This document shows, piece after piece, positions 20,711 to 34,033 of a DNA stretch of 64,000 nucleotides. Origin of the DNA: Sipunculus nudus (Eukaryota; Annelida; Sipuncula; Golfingiida; Sipunculidae); NCBI GenBank assembly GCA_026874595.1, contig CM049314.1, forward strand, positions 66,885,300 to 66,949,299, written 5' to 3'. The notes below the pieces were generated by a model. It saw only the letters and a list, made by a program, of their open reading frames with translations. It searched no databases and was not told the origin of the DNA. The position numbers and the translations under genes were made by a program. Each line of letters starts with the position of its first letter. Position 1 is the first letter of the stretch.

Positions 20711-22354
20711 ATTGGATTTTTGTACTTAAGGTCAAGCAAACGTATTCCAAATCTCATTAAATTATTATATAACATAATTGGCTGTGAAAAAAATATTAAT
20801 ATAGATTTTACATAAAATGAGCCCAATTCCTGGAGGATAAATATTTTTTCTATCTATTTTTCCACTAAAACTATGAGGTTGTGTGATTTGTTCAAAAACT
20901 ATGGGCACATCTATGAGCACTGTCAAATCGGCAGTGAAATCCCCTGGGAAATCCCCTGTGACTAAAAAATTCTAGATCTCAGTAAAAGCACAGTATTTCT
21001 ACCTTTGTCAGTCTCAAATTTTCAGCAGAGAATAAAAACAGCATGCATTACTAGATCTGAGTTGTTGATAAAATTCAGTACATGAAGTCACATGTGTACC
21101 AGCCAATCAAATCAGGGCAAAGTCTGAGACCTGGGTGAAATCCTCCCATCACACAACAAACGCACATGTAATAGGTTTACTTAACCTTCACTCACACCCA
21201 ACATTTTTACCCCATTTATTATAAATACATTCTATTATGACACTAAATGACTATTAGAATCTGAAATTTTAACACTCTATCTCTATAATTAAATGAATTA
21301 CAGCCCTGTAACTAACACATTATCATTTGTGATTTACCTAACAGTGGCCACTGTGAAAATGACTATACCAGTGTTCTGTTACCCCAAGAAATATCATCCT
21401 TCCCTACATGTGAGGCATTCTTATGTGTTCCTTACTGATACCTGATATACCTGAGATGTCATTTATAACCAAACTGTGTGGGAGACATACCTTTGTTGCT
21501 CCAAATATTTCAAATTTGCTAAAAAGTGCATGATTTTCAAGTATTTGTGTTATCTGGCCCTATCTAGCCTAAACAAACTTATATTCTACTTTAAGTTGGC
21601 TGAAGTGGTCTAGACATGTTATGTCACAGCTACCTGATAGCTGGGAACAGGAGATGCCACAGTCTGCCATATGTATAATGACCTGATACCTTTCTCACAA
21701 TCATGCTGACTGGTGTCTGACAGTCAAAGGATTCCCACTCAGTTGTTATGGACCTTCACTCAGTGTGTGGTGACTGGAATTTTAAACTTGGAAAGACATC
21801 AAGATACATATTCTAAATAAATGTTAAACAAACCATATGGCAGTTGTGTTGTTATCCACAAAATAAAAATAAAAATATATGCATGTATATAAATAAAATA
21901 TACAAACTTGGGATATTAAGTTAACATTATGTATAGTATTTTTATTAAATTATTACATATAATGTATATTTTATGTGCTGGCAACAAATTTTACATAGAC
22001 AACATAAATATTTGTGATATATGTCAACAAATTCCATGTATGATACCGAACAAGTGGATCAGAAACAGGGAGATTGCTGCCACACCCCCCTCCCCCCTCC
22101 AAACTGCCAACGTGTACTCTCGAACACTGAGAATAACTGTCGGCGTACATTGAAATACTGTTCTGTGATCCAAATTAGCTTTGCAATTGGTATTCTGTTT
22201 AATCAAAGGGCACATATACCATGACAGTTCAAATTTCTCACCTGCCACAATTGGGCGTCCCTCCACCAAGCTGTTTCTGGGTCTAACCTGCTAAAATAAA
22301 GAAAACAGCACCTTATTTTACTGGGATACAAAAATGATCTGATAGGAAGCGAGT
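20711..22354. other. No gene seen
   Basis: AT-rich sequence without recognisable exons, RNA genes or strong repeats. Frames near 21929-22269 are short and overlap on opposite strands. Confidence 0.35.
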
Positions 22355-22480
22355 GCTACCGCCCTGTCACCTAGTCCCAAACTGAATCGGGACTGTCCAG
22401 ATGTACATACTTAATTAAAGAAATAGATAAGAGAGTAAAAAAATAGAGGCGGTTACATCCACCCAAAGAAATTAAAAATA
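22355..22480 (+). mobile_element. SINE 3' tail fragment
   Basis: Matches the end of the SINE at 20013-20405 (CTAGTCCCAAACTGAATCGG, then GGCGGTTACATCCACCC) without the tRNA-like head, so it is a 5'-truncated or independent copy. Confidence 0.6.
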
Positions 22481-23100
22481 TTTATATTTTATATACTATA
22501 TTATATCCTTGTCTAACTCAACAGACTTTATAGTATTATTGTAGTAACAACTTTTTGAAAATCGATCAGGGCAATAAATGAGAGTTACTGCTTTGGGCGA
22601 GCCTCGTGCGTTTTTGTTCTTTGGTATTTTTACTTCAAAGGTATCATAATGGTCAATGTTTCGGTCATGTCACGGCCAGTTCTAAGACCAAGTCAATCAA
22701 ATATACGTAGGACTGGTGAAAGTGCACCATCTTCGCCTAAGGGTCATTTGAATACTCCCATAGAGGGTTTAAATGATTTATGGGGCCGCTTCAGGTGAGG
22801 TGTGCAGGAGGACGCTTCAGCACATCAAGCGCGCCGTTTCATTTTAATCGTGCACCTTGGAATATATTTGTCGATGTGAGTGTGCCCGTGTCTACACTTA
22901 CATTATTTCATGGCTTTCTCCACCCACTTTGATTATCCGATCGTTACCTCCTTTAACTCAAAAGACTTTATATATTTACTTATATATAAAAAAAAATAAT
23001 GCGATAAATATCAGTTGCAATGGGAGACTCATTCCTGGGTATCTTTGTTCAAATGTATCATAATGGCCAGTGTTATCCAGGTCGGTCGAGTCCTTTTCAC

Positions 23101-23217
23101 GTACTACTACTCCTGCAACTACTACTCCTACTACTACTCCTACTACTACTACTACTACTACTACTAATACTACTACCACTACTACTTATTATTATTATTG
23201 TTATTATTATTATTAAA
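23101..23217. repeat. (ACT)n / (ATT)n microsatellite
   Basis: ACT/CTA triplets with interruptions pass into ATT triplets. The leucine- and valine-rich open frames here are artefacts. Confidence 0.9.
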
Positions 23218-24430
23218 ATAATAATATTAATAAAAGTAATAATGCTTAAAGTATTAATAATAATATAAATAATATAATTTTATATCTTCAGTTAACTGTA
23301 ACAAAGACTTGCGACTTGCCAATTTAACCGTATGCTTCACTTCAATGTATCTAATTCTAGGTAACATGATACAATCCGGTCAGCTATTCCTTTTCGGAGT
23401 AACTTAGAGTTTAATTCCCTAAGAAGTTCACTAACAACGATTCCGTGTCTTTTTTAATCGAAGCGTCAATGTACGACATTCTGCGACACATGTATAAGTA
23501 TATATTCTACCTCTGCGACAATGTGTGACGGTAAGGTAATAACACAAGACGATGTTACATGAGATATTAATGAATAAGTGACGTCCAGCTGCTGCCATCT
23601 ATCGTTAAATGCCATTGTACGGTATTTATATTTGAAACCAGATCGCGTCTCTGTGACTACATGTGTGGTGATCGCCAACCATCCAGGGATAAAATTTATA
23701 TAGTAAAGGCTCCTTTGTTTGCGAAAATCAACTTTTGCCAAAAGAAAAAAAAACTTGAATCAATTACCATATCTGCGTAGAGTTACTTATAGGAAAATCA
23801 GCTAAGATAATGGAAATATAATACGTTCCATGCGGAAACCTTGTTATAAAAAATCACTATATATAACCACCAAACCGAATATTGATATCCTATGCGCACA
23901 TTAAACATATAATGTTTAAAACATGATTTGAATATAAAAGTGCTTACATCTAAATTTTACCAGTATCAAAGCAAAGTGATAAGTAAACCCTACGCATAAT
24001 CCTCTCCTATTTGAAATCAGGAAAAGCCCTTTATTCGTAGCTTCTTTATGATTCTGCCAGAAGAGGTTCACTTTGAGAGCATACTTGTTTATCAAAACTG
24101 TGATGTTATCAGCTATGTTTGGTGAGGCCACCTTTCGAAAGTTACAACAAACGTGTCAAACAGTGAGCCTTTCCACGATAGTTTTAAGGCACCTCAGGAA
24201 CAGGCCAAATGACGAATTGATTAGATTTTTATGTAGATCCGGCTAATGATCCAGATCCAGGAAGGACTTTAAGGATTATGCACGAATGTGCAGTCAGATA
24301 TGGCCGAAATTAAACGGAAAATGGGCCGAATAATTGGCCCATTAATAATTTTTATAATAATACAAAAGCTGAGGGGGACATAAGTACCAGTGAAACCTGG
24401 AAGTATGGGCCAAATAGTAAATTAAAACAC
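23218..24430. other. No gene seen
   Basis: AT-rich. Short frames on the minus strand (23466-23741, 23916-24131) show no family resemblance. Confidence 0.35.
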
Positions 24431-25535
24431 GGGTTGTGAAGTATCCTACATTAAGGACCACCCTCACGGCGGAGCCTGCATTTTCTATTTGAAGAATAAT
24501 TTGATAAAAAATGATTGCATTTTTTAATAGAATTTACATATTGCAAGTATTGTTTTGGATTCGGCCAAGATTATGTGTATGGATAAATATCCTTGCCATG
24601 ATGCCAGCACTAGTTCTGTTCCTTTCAGGATTTATAAAGAACTTTGGTACAATGGCGTGATTAAAAGAGAGATTTGGTCTACAACTTAGCTGCTGCTTCA
24701 GAACTGGCGTATTTAATTTTTAATTTTAGATCAATATGTTTGTATGACTATATATTTTGCATAACCTCTTACACGAAAATGATTGAGCGTCATTTTTATA
24801 TAGTGTATTTCCCTGCAAATTTCCCAAGTATGATTTGACGTATCGGCCTAAAATTTTCTGATAGCTCTGTCGTACACAAGACTGGTGCCCCTAATAGTTG
24901 TTTTTGTATAACTCAGACCCTTGCACATATCTCGGGAGTGCTTTGATGTATCGGCCTGTAATTTAGTATGATCAAACCGCGGATTTTTTTTTGTTCACCA
25001 AACTGATGACGCCACCTCAAATAATTTTTGTGCTGAGTACATTCATGCTACTAGTGGCATCTGACTTATCGGCAAGAAACGTTGCATTCATACATGCTCG
25101 ATACCTTTCTTGTACACACGTTTGGTGGAAACACTTACAATAATTTTAGTGTACATCTATGCCAGAAATTGGGGAATGGTATTACCTATAGGCCCATAAA
25201 TGTGTGAGTCAACACGTTTAGGAAGGCTTTGTTGAAAAAAAGATAGTTGACGCCACAATCAACTATTTTTTATGTTTCCTGCATGTGTGCACTTAACTCA
25301 AGAGTGATTTGGCGTCTCGGTCTGAAATGTTGCATATCCATATATCTTAGAAATCTTTCTCGTACACCAAACTGGTTTCGCCACCTTCAATTGGTTTTCC
25401 ATTGTATACTTCGTTGGACATATCTGAGGAGTGGTTTGACCTTTTGGCCTCAGATTTTGTACGATGAGGAATTAAGATTGGCAGCCTGTAGGATACAACG
25501 GACATCCTAATCAGAATAGGATTAACTGGTTATAG
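24431..25535 (+). repeat. Composite repeat X, copy 2
   Basis: Collinear with 12564-13860 but with a single head unit (24431-24665, sharing CACGGCGGAGCCTGCATTTT-type sequence) instead of two, then the same TATCGGCC-anchored subunits. Both copies end in the same GGATTAACT/GGATTATCACT stretch. Confidence 0.75.
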
Positions 25536-27910
25536 CTGTCAAAAAGGAAAAAAAAATATTTAGGTAAATGGCCACCCCTCAGTACATCAATTGCCATATC
25601 CCTGGAAGCAACAGGTTTGCTCATGCCAGTCTGTCTGATATCATAGCTGGGCTGTCAAACCGAATGTACTTCAGGATATCGGAACCTTCTTGATATTCTA
25701 GACACCTTTTATCTATTAAAACTGGCCATCCATCTGTTTCAGACGGAAGGCATAATCATGTGCACGCAACAATACAAAGCCTATAATCTTTGTAAATTAT
25801 CTCCGGGTACTGATCTTCATGATTAGTAGGTATCTTTTAGAGGGAGGTACAGTTTTTGGTGGTATAAAACACTTCTGAATTAGTGTACAGCAAGACGATT
25901 TTCAGGAGCTATGATGCCTAGGCATATTCCCCTTGACAAGATTTATGGTTCATATATAGTATGGTGGTTACTATATAATAGCATATCTAATAAATAATTC
26001 ACTCTAACTATCCCTAATTATAATTTGTCACGATTAATTAGTTCAACAAAGTCAATTAGTTTTGTAAGAAGATACGGAAGGATAGTCCAATTAAATGTAA
26101 TTGTGTTCTTAGTTTCTTACAATGTTTCTTACAACTCCTTTTCACTAATAATGTATTAAACCATATTTTGTTGTCATGATATAAATATAGAATATCTTGT
26201 ATAAAGAAGATAAAAACACAGGAAAGAACTTTACAAGGAGAGCAAGTGAAATATTATATCCCTGTACAAAATAGAGTATGGCCCCACAACCCCACTGCCT
26301 TGTTTTAAAGTAGCTTGGTCACTTGAGATTTTATGAGGTTGGAGGAGGGAGTCATACGAATGGAATCCGAACATTTGTTGGGGATGTTTGCTCCCATGAT
26401 TCGGCCGGATTCCAAACAGGAATATTTTGTATGAAAACACATAATAAATGGTGGTACAAATGACAGATCACACACAGCCTACCAAGCATACCCTGCCAGA
26501 TAATGGACAGAAGCTGGGTAGGGACAAAACCTTATCTGACTTTTTAGATTAAGTGACAATAATTCCTACATATTAAATTTTCAATTGCAATATACAGTCA
26601 AACATCTCTTAGTGGGCACCTCTCTAAAGTGGGCACTTTTTGACAGTCCCATTTAGTTATCTTCTTTATTATATATAGCTAATGTGGACACTTATCCCAA
26701 GCTAATGTTTGCACTTCGTCGTTTTTCCAAATTAAAGTGTCATCCTTTTTAATTTTCTTAGCCTTATTTTTTGTGTAATTACTACTTATTCTTAAATATT
26801 TATTTTCTATTGCTGATAACATTCCAACAAATGATCAAAGATCAGAGGTGTTTAACTGTCTTGTTACATTATCATGATTATTGGCAACTTGAATATAAGC
26901 TACGCAAGGGATGCATGCATACTATGCATACGTCTGTGTGTGTAATTAAGCGTAACTTAATGTCAGAAATGTCTGAAAGTACATTTTAGTCACTACCACA
27001 CAATGCACTCGGTAGGAATTACAGGCGCCATTCGATCTGTATTTGTTGAATACAGTCACCCATAAAAAGTTTTGGGTATTTTAGTTTATTTATATAAATT
27101 TATATGAATAAAATACCAGTTTAAATACGAGTATAACTCTGAATAAAACAATACTTATACACAAAGGGGCTCTAAGCTACTGTCAACAGAATTAAATGTT
27201 ATCAAAATCTGCGTATGTGCGCGGCAAAAACATTGTTTAAAGTAGATTGAATTTATTTTATTTTGCTCGTCTGATGATACTGGTGTCGTTTTTAAAATTA
27301 CCTGTTTTACAAAATCTTTCAGGAAAACGGCGTGATATGTGCATGTATGCTATGAACAGTGCAGGTTTTTCAACTGAATTCGTCATCACATATCAATATG
27401 TACACGGTCCCTTTTGCGTGCTTCACATAGTATATAAACATTATACAGCTCAATAAAAATCCCGAATGTCAAACAGCAATATTATTCTGACTCTGCAGAG
27501 TGGAACAGAACAGAACCATAAGGGATCATCATCGATATCTAAAAAGTCGGTTTTCAGTTACTCAGATAAGATATAAACCACATTTATTTCTGACCCTAGA
27601 TTCCATACATTTTGATCCCGTTAGCCTCAAAAGATTATATTGAATAGAAAGATTTACAAATATCCGGAAAGTTAACTACGGTTATAGCTATTTTGTCGCA
27701 TGCCACGTCACGTTATACTTTAGTCGAAAGTTGTCTTATGAATACTGAGGTTGATGGACCGAAAACGTTTCTGTCATACAGAATCTTACTATACAGATTC
27801 CCAAACGAACTTTGCACCAATTGTAGAAAGAGAAAAATGCCTAATTGTTGGTACGGTGCCTGTTTATAATATAAATATTATTCACTTTACATTGTTTGAC
27901 ATATACATAC
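25536..27910. other. No gene seen
   Basis: AT-rich. At 26595-26715 there is a stretch alternating CTCTAAAGTGGGCACTT-type phrases (GTGGGCACCTCTCTAAAGTG), in the style of the dispersed repeats near 17.9 and 19.0 kb. No exon or RNA gene was recognised. Confidence 0.35.
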
Positions 27911-27937
27911 ACACACACACACACATATATATATACC
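27911..27937. repeat. (CA)n-(TA)n microsatellite
   Basis: About eight CA units followed by TA units. Confidence 0.85.
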
Positions 27938-27939
27938 AG

Positions 27940-28085
27940 ACATGGGTGGAATACTCTATATTTCCATACGAATACGAATATTCAATAATTGCATGGATGT
28001 GAATACAAATACGAATCCAGGAAAAAAGAATGTATATCAATACGAATGTGAATACTTTCAAAGTGTATTCATGAATGCATTCATT
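27940..28085. repeat. Degenerate GAATAC word repeat
   Basis: The hexamer GAATAC/GAATGC and its variants recur about a dozen times without fixed spacing (e.g. ATACGAATACGAATATTC). A related patch is at 30285-30345. See findings. Confidence 0.55.
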
Positions 28086-28859
28086 TATCAGTTATATTAA
28101 TAAAAAATGTTATTTTTTCTTTGTTAGAAATATATTTGGGACAATATATATAATTATTTTTTTCAAAAATACTCTAATATCATTTGTGCTAGTGCTTTTT
28201 TCAATTTAGGGATAACCTGTGATTATTGATAATAGTTCACTTAAATATAATAAGCATAGTAATAAGCATGACCTGAAGTGGACATTTTTCTAAATGCTTC
28301 TGTTGCAATGCAAATAAAGTTACAGTTTTACACAGAGCAATCATGCATGAAAAGTTACTCTAGGATAGCTCTGGTATCAGCTTATCATATTTCAAACATC
28401 GACTAAAAGGACGAATTTCTTGGCTGGAACATACTCATACTGATCTGAATACAATTTACATAGGTGTACATCTGCTAATCAAATGACACTGAAAGAGCTA
28501 CAGTAACAAAACAGGCTGATATCAGAAATACCTCAAGCATATGGCCCATGAGGTAAACAGATATAGATATCTGGATAGCAGGGCTAAGTTGGTCACTGTA
28601 GCATCTGAACAGTCTCCATTGTTTCCTGTGTTTTTGGGCACGGTCTAGGGTATCTGGTCAAAATATACTATACTTATCATACATAGAGGAGCAAATCATG
28701 GTACATATGCTTTCAGAAACTGTATCTTCCACCAAAACACTAATTTAACAACTCATTCAGCTCGCGATTCAAGCGATATAAACAATCATAGAGGTTCCTT
28801 AGTAAAGCTATCCTTCATTTATACATAACGCCAGAGGGCATGTCATAGTTGATCCTATA

Positions 28860-29600
28860 TTTTTTCTATAAACTGCCCTTCAAGTTTTGAAAATGCTTTT
28901 GACGAAAAATATAGTTGACTGGCCCAGTCGATGCAATGTTCAAAACACTATTCTTCTCACTATCAAAGCCATCAAACGCAAGTCTGTATCTCACCGGGCT
29001 GCGAGAGCTTGCGGCTAGTTGGAGACACAACAATTGCGAGAAAAAAACACGCCAATCAGCAACAGCTTTCACTTGCAATCACATTGAATTATACTTATAC
29101 AAATTATACATTGCACGAGTGTTTGGCCAATATTTAGGCTGGAGTTCGTATACCCATAGCGCGAATGTTGTGCGATGTTCACGGGACATTCGCACAACAT
29201 CTTTTAAAATATTCAAACGACAATTTGCGCCAAGAATGTCAGACTTCATCATCATCATTTTTATCTCCAAATATTCGCAACGTAATGGTATAGTTAGCGA
29301 ACCCTTCATAAAGTTGTCTCGCAGTTCCTCGCACTTGCAGACTCGCGGAAACTGACTTGGAGATAGTTTAAGACATGTTCGAGACGGGTTCGAGACGGGT
29401 TCGAGACCACAGTGACTATTTTTAGGGAAAGAATTGTCTTGCAATTTTTTTAACATGTTCAAAATTTCTGCAACTGAAGACAGACACTTTGCAAATTAAT
29501 TTAGAACCGCTACGAATGGTCCAAGTCACTTTGAAAACTCTATCGCGAATGCCGATCATAATTTGTCGCAAGCTGTCATTGCCCAGTGAGATACAGGCTT
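28860..29600. repeat. Degenerate TCGCAA/TTGCGA-rich patch with a hairpin
   Basis: CGCAA, GCGAG and CGAGAC words recur on both strands (GGTTCGAGACGGGTTCGAGA at 29389-29408). It includes an imperfect hairpin at 29165-29200 (arms ATGTTGTGCGATGT and ACATTCGCACAACAT, loop TCACGGG). Frames of 127-146 codons on both strands show no domain and are probably incidental. Confidence 0.5.
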
Positions 29601-30077
29601 TACTCTTGCTATGAGGTAAGGCTTAGGTCAGGTACTAACCCCTCGCGGCAAATTATATAACTTAATTACGGCTCTGCGGTCGACTATTTCAGTTATTAGA
29701 GCTACCACCCACCGAGTTACCTCTATGGATGCATGAAATCTCATTTTATTTTAAACATTTTAGTAGCAAACGTATGTACTAAATCTCTACCTAAAGGCTG
29801 CCTCTGTAGATTTTGTATAAAGATATTGCAAAGTAATTACTTACTATTCAAAGGTTATCTAATTTGATTATTACTCAGTGAAAATTAGGTAATTTGTAAA
29901 TGTAGTTGTTTTAATGGAAGTAAATGTAATCGCATTGATTACTTTCCAGTGTAGCTGGTACCAATCCTAATTGTTTGGCCTGCGAGGTGTTGCAATTATA
30001 AAGCAACAGGCTGGCCTGCCAGATAGTTAAATTAGCTTTTTTGGATTATTTATTTGATTTAATTAAGCAACTACATC

Positions 30078-30080
<3 letters not shown>

Positions 30081-30126
<46 letters not shown>
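30081..30126. repeat. (AT)n microsatellite
   Basis: About 23 TA units. Confidence 0.93.
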
Positions 30127-30128
<2 letters not shown>

Positions 30129-30920
30129 ATAGACATCAAGATTAACTACATGCAAAGTTATAATTTTTTTAATAAATGTTTCTATGATGTAAAAACAAAG
30201 AGAATATTTCTAATAGTAATAAATGTTAATTCTATACCCAAATCGATTTAAATTTGATTCATCAATTTGCAAATAAAGTATTCACTGTATATTTACTAAA
30301 AACGAATACATTTTTTATATATTCGAATGTAAATACGAATCGGTAATTCATGGCGTCTAAAGAAGTGAACTTTGTTTATCTTTATGAAGTGATGTGACGT
30401 AACAATGCAGCGCGTGCACGCGGAGAGAATGAGTGTCACTGTAAACAGGGTTCTGTAGCTCTTGAATATTGCTTGTGTGAAAATGTGCGTCTCTTTTGTG
30501 TTTGATGTCTATTATGGCGTCATCATTCTTCCCCGCTATACTTACTCCATGTGGTATTGGTAAGATGCCGCAAATAAAAAGACTAGTTTCTAAAATGATC
30601 TTTTATTGTTTGCAGAAAATCGACCTCAGGCGGTTTATTATTTCCAAAATAGTTAATTTCGCATTTTACATTTTTACCCTAGGGGCCAAACGTTTTGGCG
30701 TTCTTTAATTTGCAAAGTATATATAGCATATAGGACGAGTTTTATGGTTTAACCTCATGCAGGAGGCTTATAAAAAATACTGGCTGACTGGATTACTTAT
30801 ATATTGGAGTATCCCACAACCAAAAAGTAATGTTTTCAATTCACCTTTTTCAATAAAATTTCTTAGACATGCTTGATGCTGTTTTTGTTCTTCCTCAATC
30901 CTTTCTCATACCTAACCACA

Positions 30921-30971
<51 letters not shown>

Positions 30972-32013
30972 TCTTCTTCTTCTTCTTCATCTTACTCCCC
31001 ATTTATTGTTTTTCCTCTGACAATATTTCGCCCTTGTTTATAAGTTCCGTTTAGCCGTTTATTTTCAAACGAAGCATAAATCATATGATATTTTATCTAA
31101 CTACAACTTATCAAACACAAGTGAAATCAACAGGAAGATTTTGGCCGTACATACGTGAACATTTGTTTTTACATAAAACTATTGAATCAAAAGCAATATT
31201 TACAATTGACCGTTTCAAAAAATTTTCTTAAACATGTCCATTTTTGTTCTTCCTCTCCCCCCTCTCTTACCTCTCTTACTCTCTCGCTCACTCCATGCAC
31301 TAACTTTCCGTAAAAACTCTTTTTGCCTTTGTTACTAACTACATTTCAGACGCTCCTCTTTGAATATATGCTGGGGCAATCTCAAGTGAACTATTAATCG
31401 TACGATGTCGTGCGTCAAAGAAATGAAGAGTTGTATGGAGAAGTGAAAGGTATTAAGAAACGTGTTTGCCTGGGAGATGTTTTTGTTGTTCGATTTCACA
31501 CATGTCTGAAGCATTCATTTAAATAATATCAAAAGCACTGTGTCAGATTATATACTTTATTCCTCAAAGCGACTGCCTTGCAGTTTACAGGTTAAACATC
31601 TTTTTTGGAGAACATATCAAGAAAATTTAACAGGTTAAACACATCATTTTACGGGGAATACATCAAGAAAAATATTACGAGCTAAACACATTTTTATATA
31701 TATATATTTTGAAGTAAATGTGACTTCAGTATATACGATACAGAACAATGGGAATACTAATTTAAAGCATTCCTAAATATGTTTAATAGCCGTGTACAAT
31801 TCCGGGACATTGTATATTTGTTAAAAGTGTTTGCCATTTAACATTTGAGAGAGCAACGCGCAATAAGACGCTGGGATCCATTGTTTTATAATGCGACTTT
31901 TTTTAACAGGGAGAAGTCATGAGATCCCATTAGTGTCAGCATTTAGTAGGCCATATCATTATACTAGATTGAGTACTAGGAAAGCTTAAGCCGACGCAAC
32001 TTTGTTCAGCTGA
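30127..32013. other. No gene seen upstream of stefin-like gene B exon 3
   Basis: Holds the second GAATAC-type patch (30285-30345), a (CT)n-(CTT)n microsatellite at 30923-30988 and otherwise AT-rich sequence. Possible poly(A) signals for the minus-strand stefin gene are AATAAA at 31556-31561 and ATTAAA at about 31781-31786; neither can be confirmed. Confidence 0.35.
30923..30988. repeat. (CT)n-(CTT)n microsatellite
   Basis: About 22 CT units followed by about seven CTT/TTC units. Confidence 0.93.
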
Positions 32014-32169
32014 TCAATTCTGCTCCCAGATTTCACGTTTGAAGTCGTAGAGGCAGCTCGTCGCGGTGTGACCCATGCGCATGGCACATAACTGCACGTC
32101 GCAGCATGGGTCACAAGGGGTTTTCTCATCACCAATTTTCAGGTGAATATAGCCCTTCTCAGTGTCGAC
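32014..32169 (-). CDS. Stefin-like gene B, exon 3
   Basis: Acceptor GTGTTTCAG. Begins VDTEKGYIHLKIGDEK, continues through the cysteine cluster PCDPCCDVQLC, and ends LYDFKREIWEQN then TGA. Stefins end shortly after LT.F, so the KREIWEQN tail is a small extension. Confidence 0.82.
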   Translation of the reverse strand, partial: VDTEKGYIHLKIGDEKTPCDPCCDVQLCAMRMGHTATSCLYDFKREIWEQN

Positions 32170-32590
32170 CTGAAACACAGTTATAAGATGAGAGTGCATG
32201 TTTGTTGATATTTCTAGGGTAAGACATGCCACAAAAACAGCATGTTCTGCAAACCTTGATAATAAAGTGCCTTATAAGTCCAATGGAATAGACACCTATA
32301 AAAATCTCTTGAATCATACCATATTAAAACATTATCTGAACGCATGATGCTTTCCAAACCTGTGAATTATTATCGCTTTTTTTTGTAAATTGAAAAAGGT
32401 TTAGAGTAATTTCTGGATTTGATCCGTGGGCCGGAATACCACGATTAAAGTAAAAAAGGGACAGATGATGATTGTTGCTGGTTTCGTTGATATTCTTTAA
32501 AAAAATAGTACGAAAAAAACCCAAATAATAAATAAATATATTGAGGTCAAAAGCAGGTTAAAAAATGGCATTAAATTATTACAACACATA

Positions 32591-32637
<47 letters not shown>

Positions 32638-33997
32638 CCGTACTGACAGCACAAAGGGTAACATCTTCATTAGGGGACAAATATGGGAATATATGGGAAT
32701 TTATATGGGAAATCAGAAGACAAAATGGCATAAATTGGTCTTGAACTTGTGCTAAAATCTACACAAAATGGTTGTTAATGGCAAATCGACCAATTTTATC
32801 ACCAACACAATGTTGAATCATTAGAGAACCACATATGGTCCCCCTAATGGTTAGCGGTCCCCCTATTGCAGCATTTAAAGGAAGATTGTAAAAATTACCA
32901 GAATTAATTGTTTAAATAACTCTTCATGTATAGTGTCGTGATATTTGTAATAATAGGTGGGTGAGAGGTATTTATGTTACACCAAAAAATAAATAAGTTA
33001 GTGACAGGTTTCACTATAGAAAATAACGTTGTCTCAAATTAAAATGAACATTTAAAATGCTACATATGCTTTCTGATTCTTGAATTCTTTATTTATAAAT
33101 ATTTCCTAAACAAAACGAACTAATGGAATAAATCCAAGATGGCCCCAAGTTTTCCTGCTATCTCGTTTATATACAACATCTTAAAGGTAAACCGATTTGT
33201 ATCGTGCATGTTTCTTAGATTATGATGAAATCACTTAATGGTACAGTCATGACCATTGGCTTCCTGTGAATACAGTTTTGTATCCCTTAATATCAAAACT
33301 CTTCTTCTGTTTAGTCACAAAAGGTTACGGCAAAACTTAATATTCTTACTTATATGGAAATTGAAACCGATCCTTTATAATCTGCCAAATATCTTACTTG
33401 CACTCCAATGTACAGTGCTTGAAGTACGAGCTACCTCTGGTATATATCACTTCAAGGTAAAATCATAAAAAATGGATTCAGTCTTACCTTGACCAAGTAC
33501 AGAAACGATTGACCATTTTCATACTTCCTGTCCCTGTAGCTTACCGCCAAATATTTATCGAAAGGTCCCACAATATTCTCGATTTTAGTCCTGACCTGTA
33601 AGTTAACGAATTTAATAGAGAGGTAACCTTTATGAAGGCTTAGTGATTTTATATTAATGGGGATTAGGTAAAGCTATCGACTAACTTTATTGTGAAAATA
33701 ATCGGTCAACTCTTCTTACATAAAGGGAAGTTTCCCTGTAAAGTAAAGAAGCCATACGTTAATCAAATAACGTCTCGTAATTTGAGTAGGCGAAACTGTC
33801 AAATAAAGAAGTAACGGGATTTTTTATGAGAATTGACCCATAGCTGTGCGCTTTGAAAAGAAACTGCAAAAGGACAAAAGCCCATGTCGATTCAGGATGA
33901 TCTAATAAATAATTATATTAACTATGTAAAATGATAAATAAGATTTACATCATAAATTTTATACCTAAAAAATATAGCAACCTAAAATATGGCAATA

Positions 33998-34033
<36 letters not shown>

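Noticed and set aside
22976-23268. Valine- and leucine-rich small membrane proteins
   Set aside because: Frames over an (ACT)n/(ATT)n microsatellite on both strands.
28915-29462. 146- and 127-codon frames on opposite strands
   Set aside because: Both overlap a word-repeat patch with a hairpin; neither has a recognisable domain.
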